The position numbers and the translations under genes were made by a program. The notes under the pieces are model-generated. The model was given only the letters and a program-made list of their open reading frames with translations. It searched no databases and was not told where the DNA came from. A stretch of DNA of 64,000 nt. It comes from Sipunculus nudus (taxonomy: Eukaryota > Annelida > Sipuncula > Golfingiida > Sipunculidae). The stretch lies in assembly GCA_026874595.1 (NCBI GenBank), contig CM049320.1, positions 7,565,464-7,629,463 of the forward strand, read 5' to 3'. Shown piece by piece: positions 63,501 through 64,000 of the stretch (position 1 is its first letter; every line of letters starts with the position of its first letter).

Positions 63501-64000
63501 CTTTAAGCTGTATGGGTCCAAAATACCCCCCCCCCCCCCCAGAATAATGGAAAATTTGATACAAAAACTGCAGTATTTCAATAACTACAACACTGATGGT
63601 CATGATTTTCGGCATACATATTGATCATGAGCTGTTCCATCAGTTTCTGCATACTGGGTGGGCCACCTCTATTTTTTTTCAAATTTTTACGAATTTTTTT
63701 CTTTTTTTTGAGACCTTTAAAAATGTGGTTATCTGTCAACAGGGTACAAATCGCAACAACTGGACCTAGAATCTTCATTCTTGTCATGCAAGGAGGCCCA
63801 TGAAAGGTGCCTGTGGAAACTTGAAATTAGGTCTCTGTTACCCATATCCTTCAAGCTATAGGACTCCGAAGTATCCCTCAGAATAATGGACAATTTAATA
63901 CAAAAACTGAAGTATCTGAACAACTAATGCAGAGATCACCATGATTTTTTGCATGGATATTGACCATTAAGTGTTTTTATTAGTTTCTTCAGACTGGTGG
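60591..64000 (+). mobile_element. Family A1 element with a tandem array of ~336-bp monomers, runs off window
   Basis: The head TTTAGCTCAGCTG with partner GTCATCTGAGCT and a long GTCCGTCTGTCC tract is followed by ten monomers. The ACAAATC landmark gives starts at 60704, 61042, 61378, 61714, 62050, 62386, 62722, 63058, 63397 and 63745. Six consecutive steps are exactly 336 bp. Units 61378-63058 alternate between two types, making a 672-bp higher-order repeat. Each unit contains GGTGGCGCCACC or a decayed form. The 3' end is not in the window. Confidence 0.85.

Noticed and set aside
60702-64000. Regularly spaced repeats as a possible CRISPR array
   Set aside because: Units are 336 bp and repeat over their whole length, with no spacer structure; the genome is animal.
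59597-64000. Remaining GART exons (HPSLLP segment and C-terminus)
   Set aside because: Read through for the expected motifs in the right phase; none seen, so these exons must lie beyond the window.

Overview
The window is animal genomic DNA: AT-rich, intron-rich, with GT-AG introns and a heavy load of transposable elements. The repeat style (GTCCGTC-rich hairpin-headed elements, a tRNA-type SINE, CR1/Jockey-like LINEs, hAT and Tc1/pogo-like MITEs) suggests a marine invertebrate, most likely a bivalve mollusc. The species assignment is inference.

Only two host genes can be supported. At the left edge, on the minus strand, lies the 5' part of a rhodopsin-class G-protein-coupled receptor, open through TM1-TM5 and into TM6 where the window ends. 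From 21742 rightwards on the plus strand lies GART, the trifunctional purine-synthesis gene (GARS-AIRS-GART). I place 18 coding exons whose phases join without a break into 901 codons. The last exons, about 100 C-terminal residues that include the formyltransferase active site, lie beyond the right edge. The GARS domain ends in exon 10. The intron-10 donor itself creates an in-frame TGA, with an AATAAA 264 nt further on, which fits the GARS-only transcript known from other animals.

Layout: 1-882 GPCR; 883-21737 intergenic, mostly repeats (a hAT-like MITE, a hairpin-headed element, a reversed family-C copy, a decayed LINE, microsatellites, a nest of two long family-A2 elements interrupted by a Tc1/pogo-like element, and a 1.4 kb hAT element with target-site duplication just before GART); 21738-59596 GART exons, with introns of 457 bp to 5.6 kb; 59597-64000 intron 18, mostly a tandem array of 336-bp units.

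The most interesting signal is a set of at least six repeat families (A1/A2, B, C, D, E, F) that mostly share one plan: a 5' hairpin head, a GTCCGTC- or GTCTGTC-rich tract, tandem AT-rich monomers and, where the end is visible, a subterminal inverted repeat or 3' hairpin followed by CTAG or CTTG next to T-T. Nested insertions inside other copies give near-exact ends and show insertion into T runs without an evident longer duplication. This resembles non-autonomous Helitron/Helentron-type elements, but no Rep/helicase is present, so the class is inferred.
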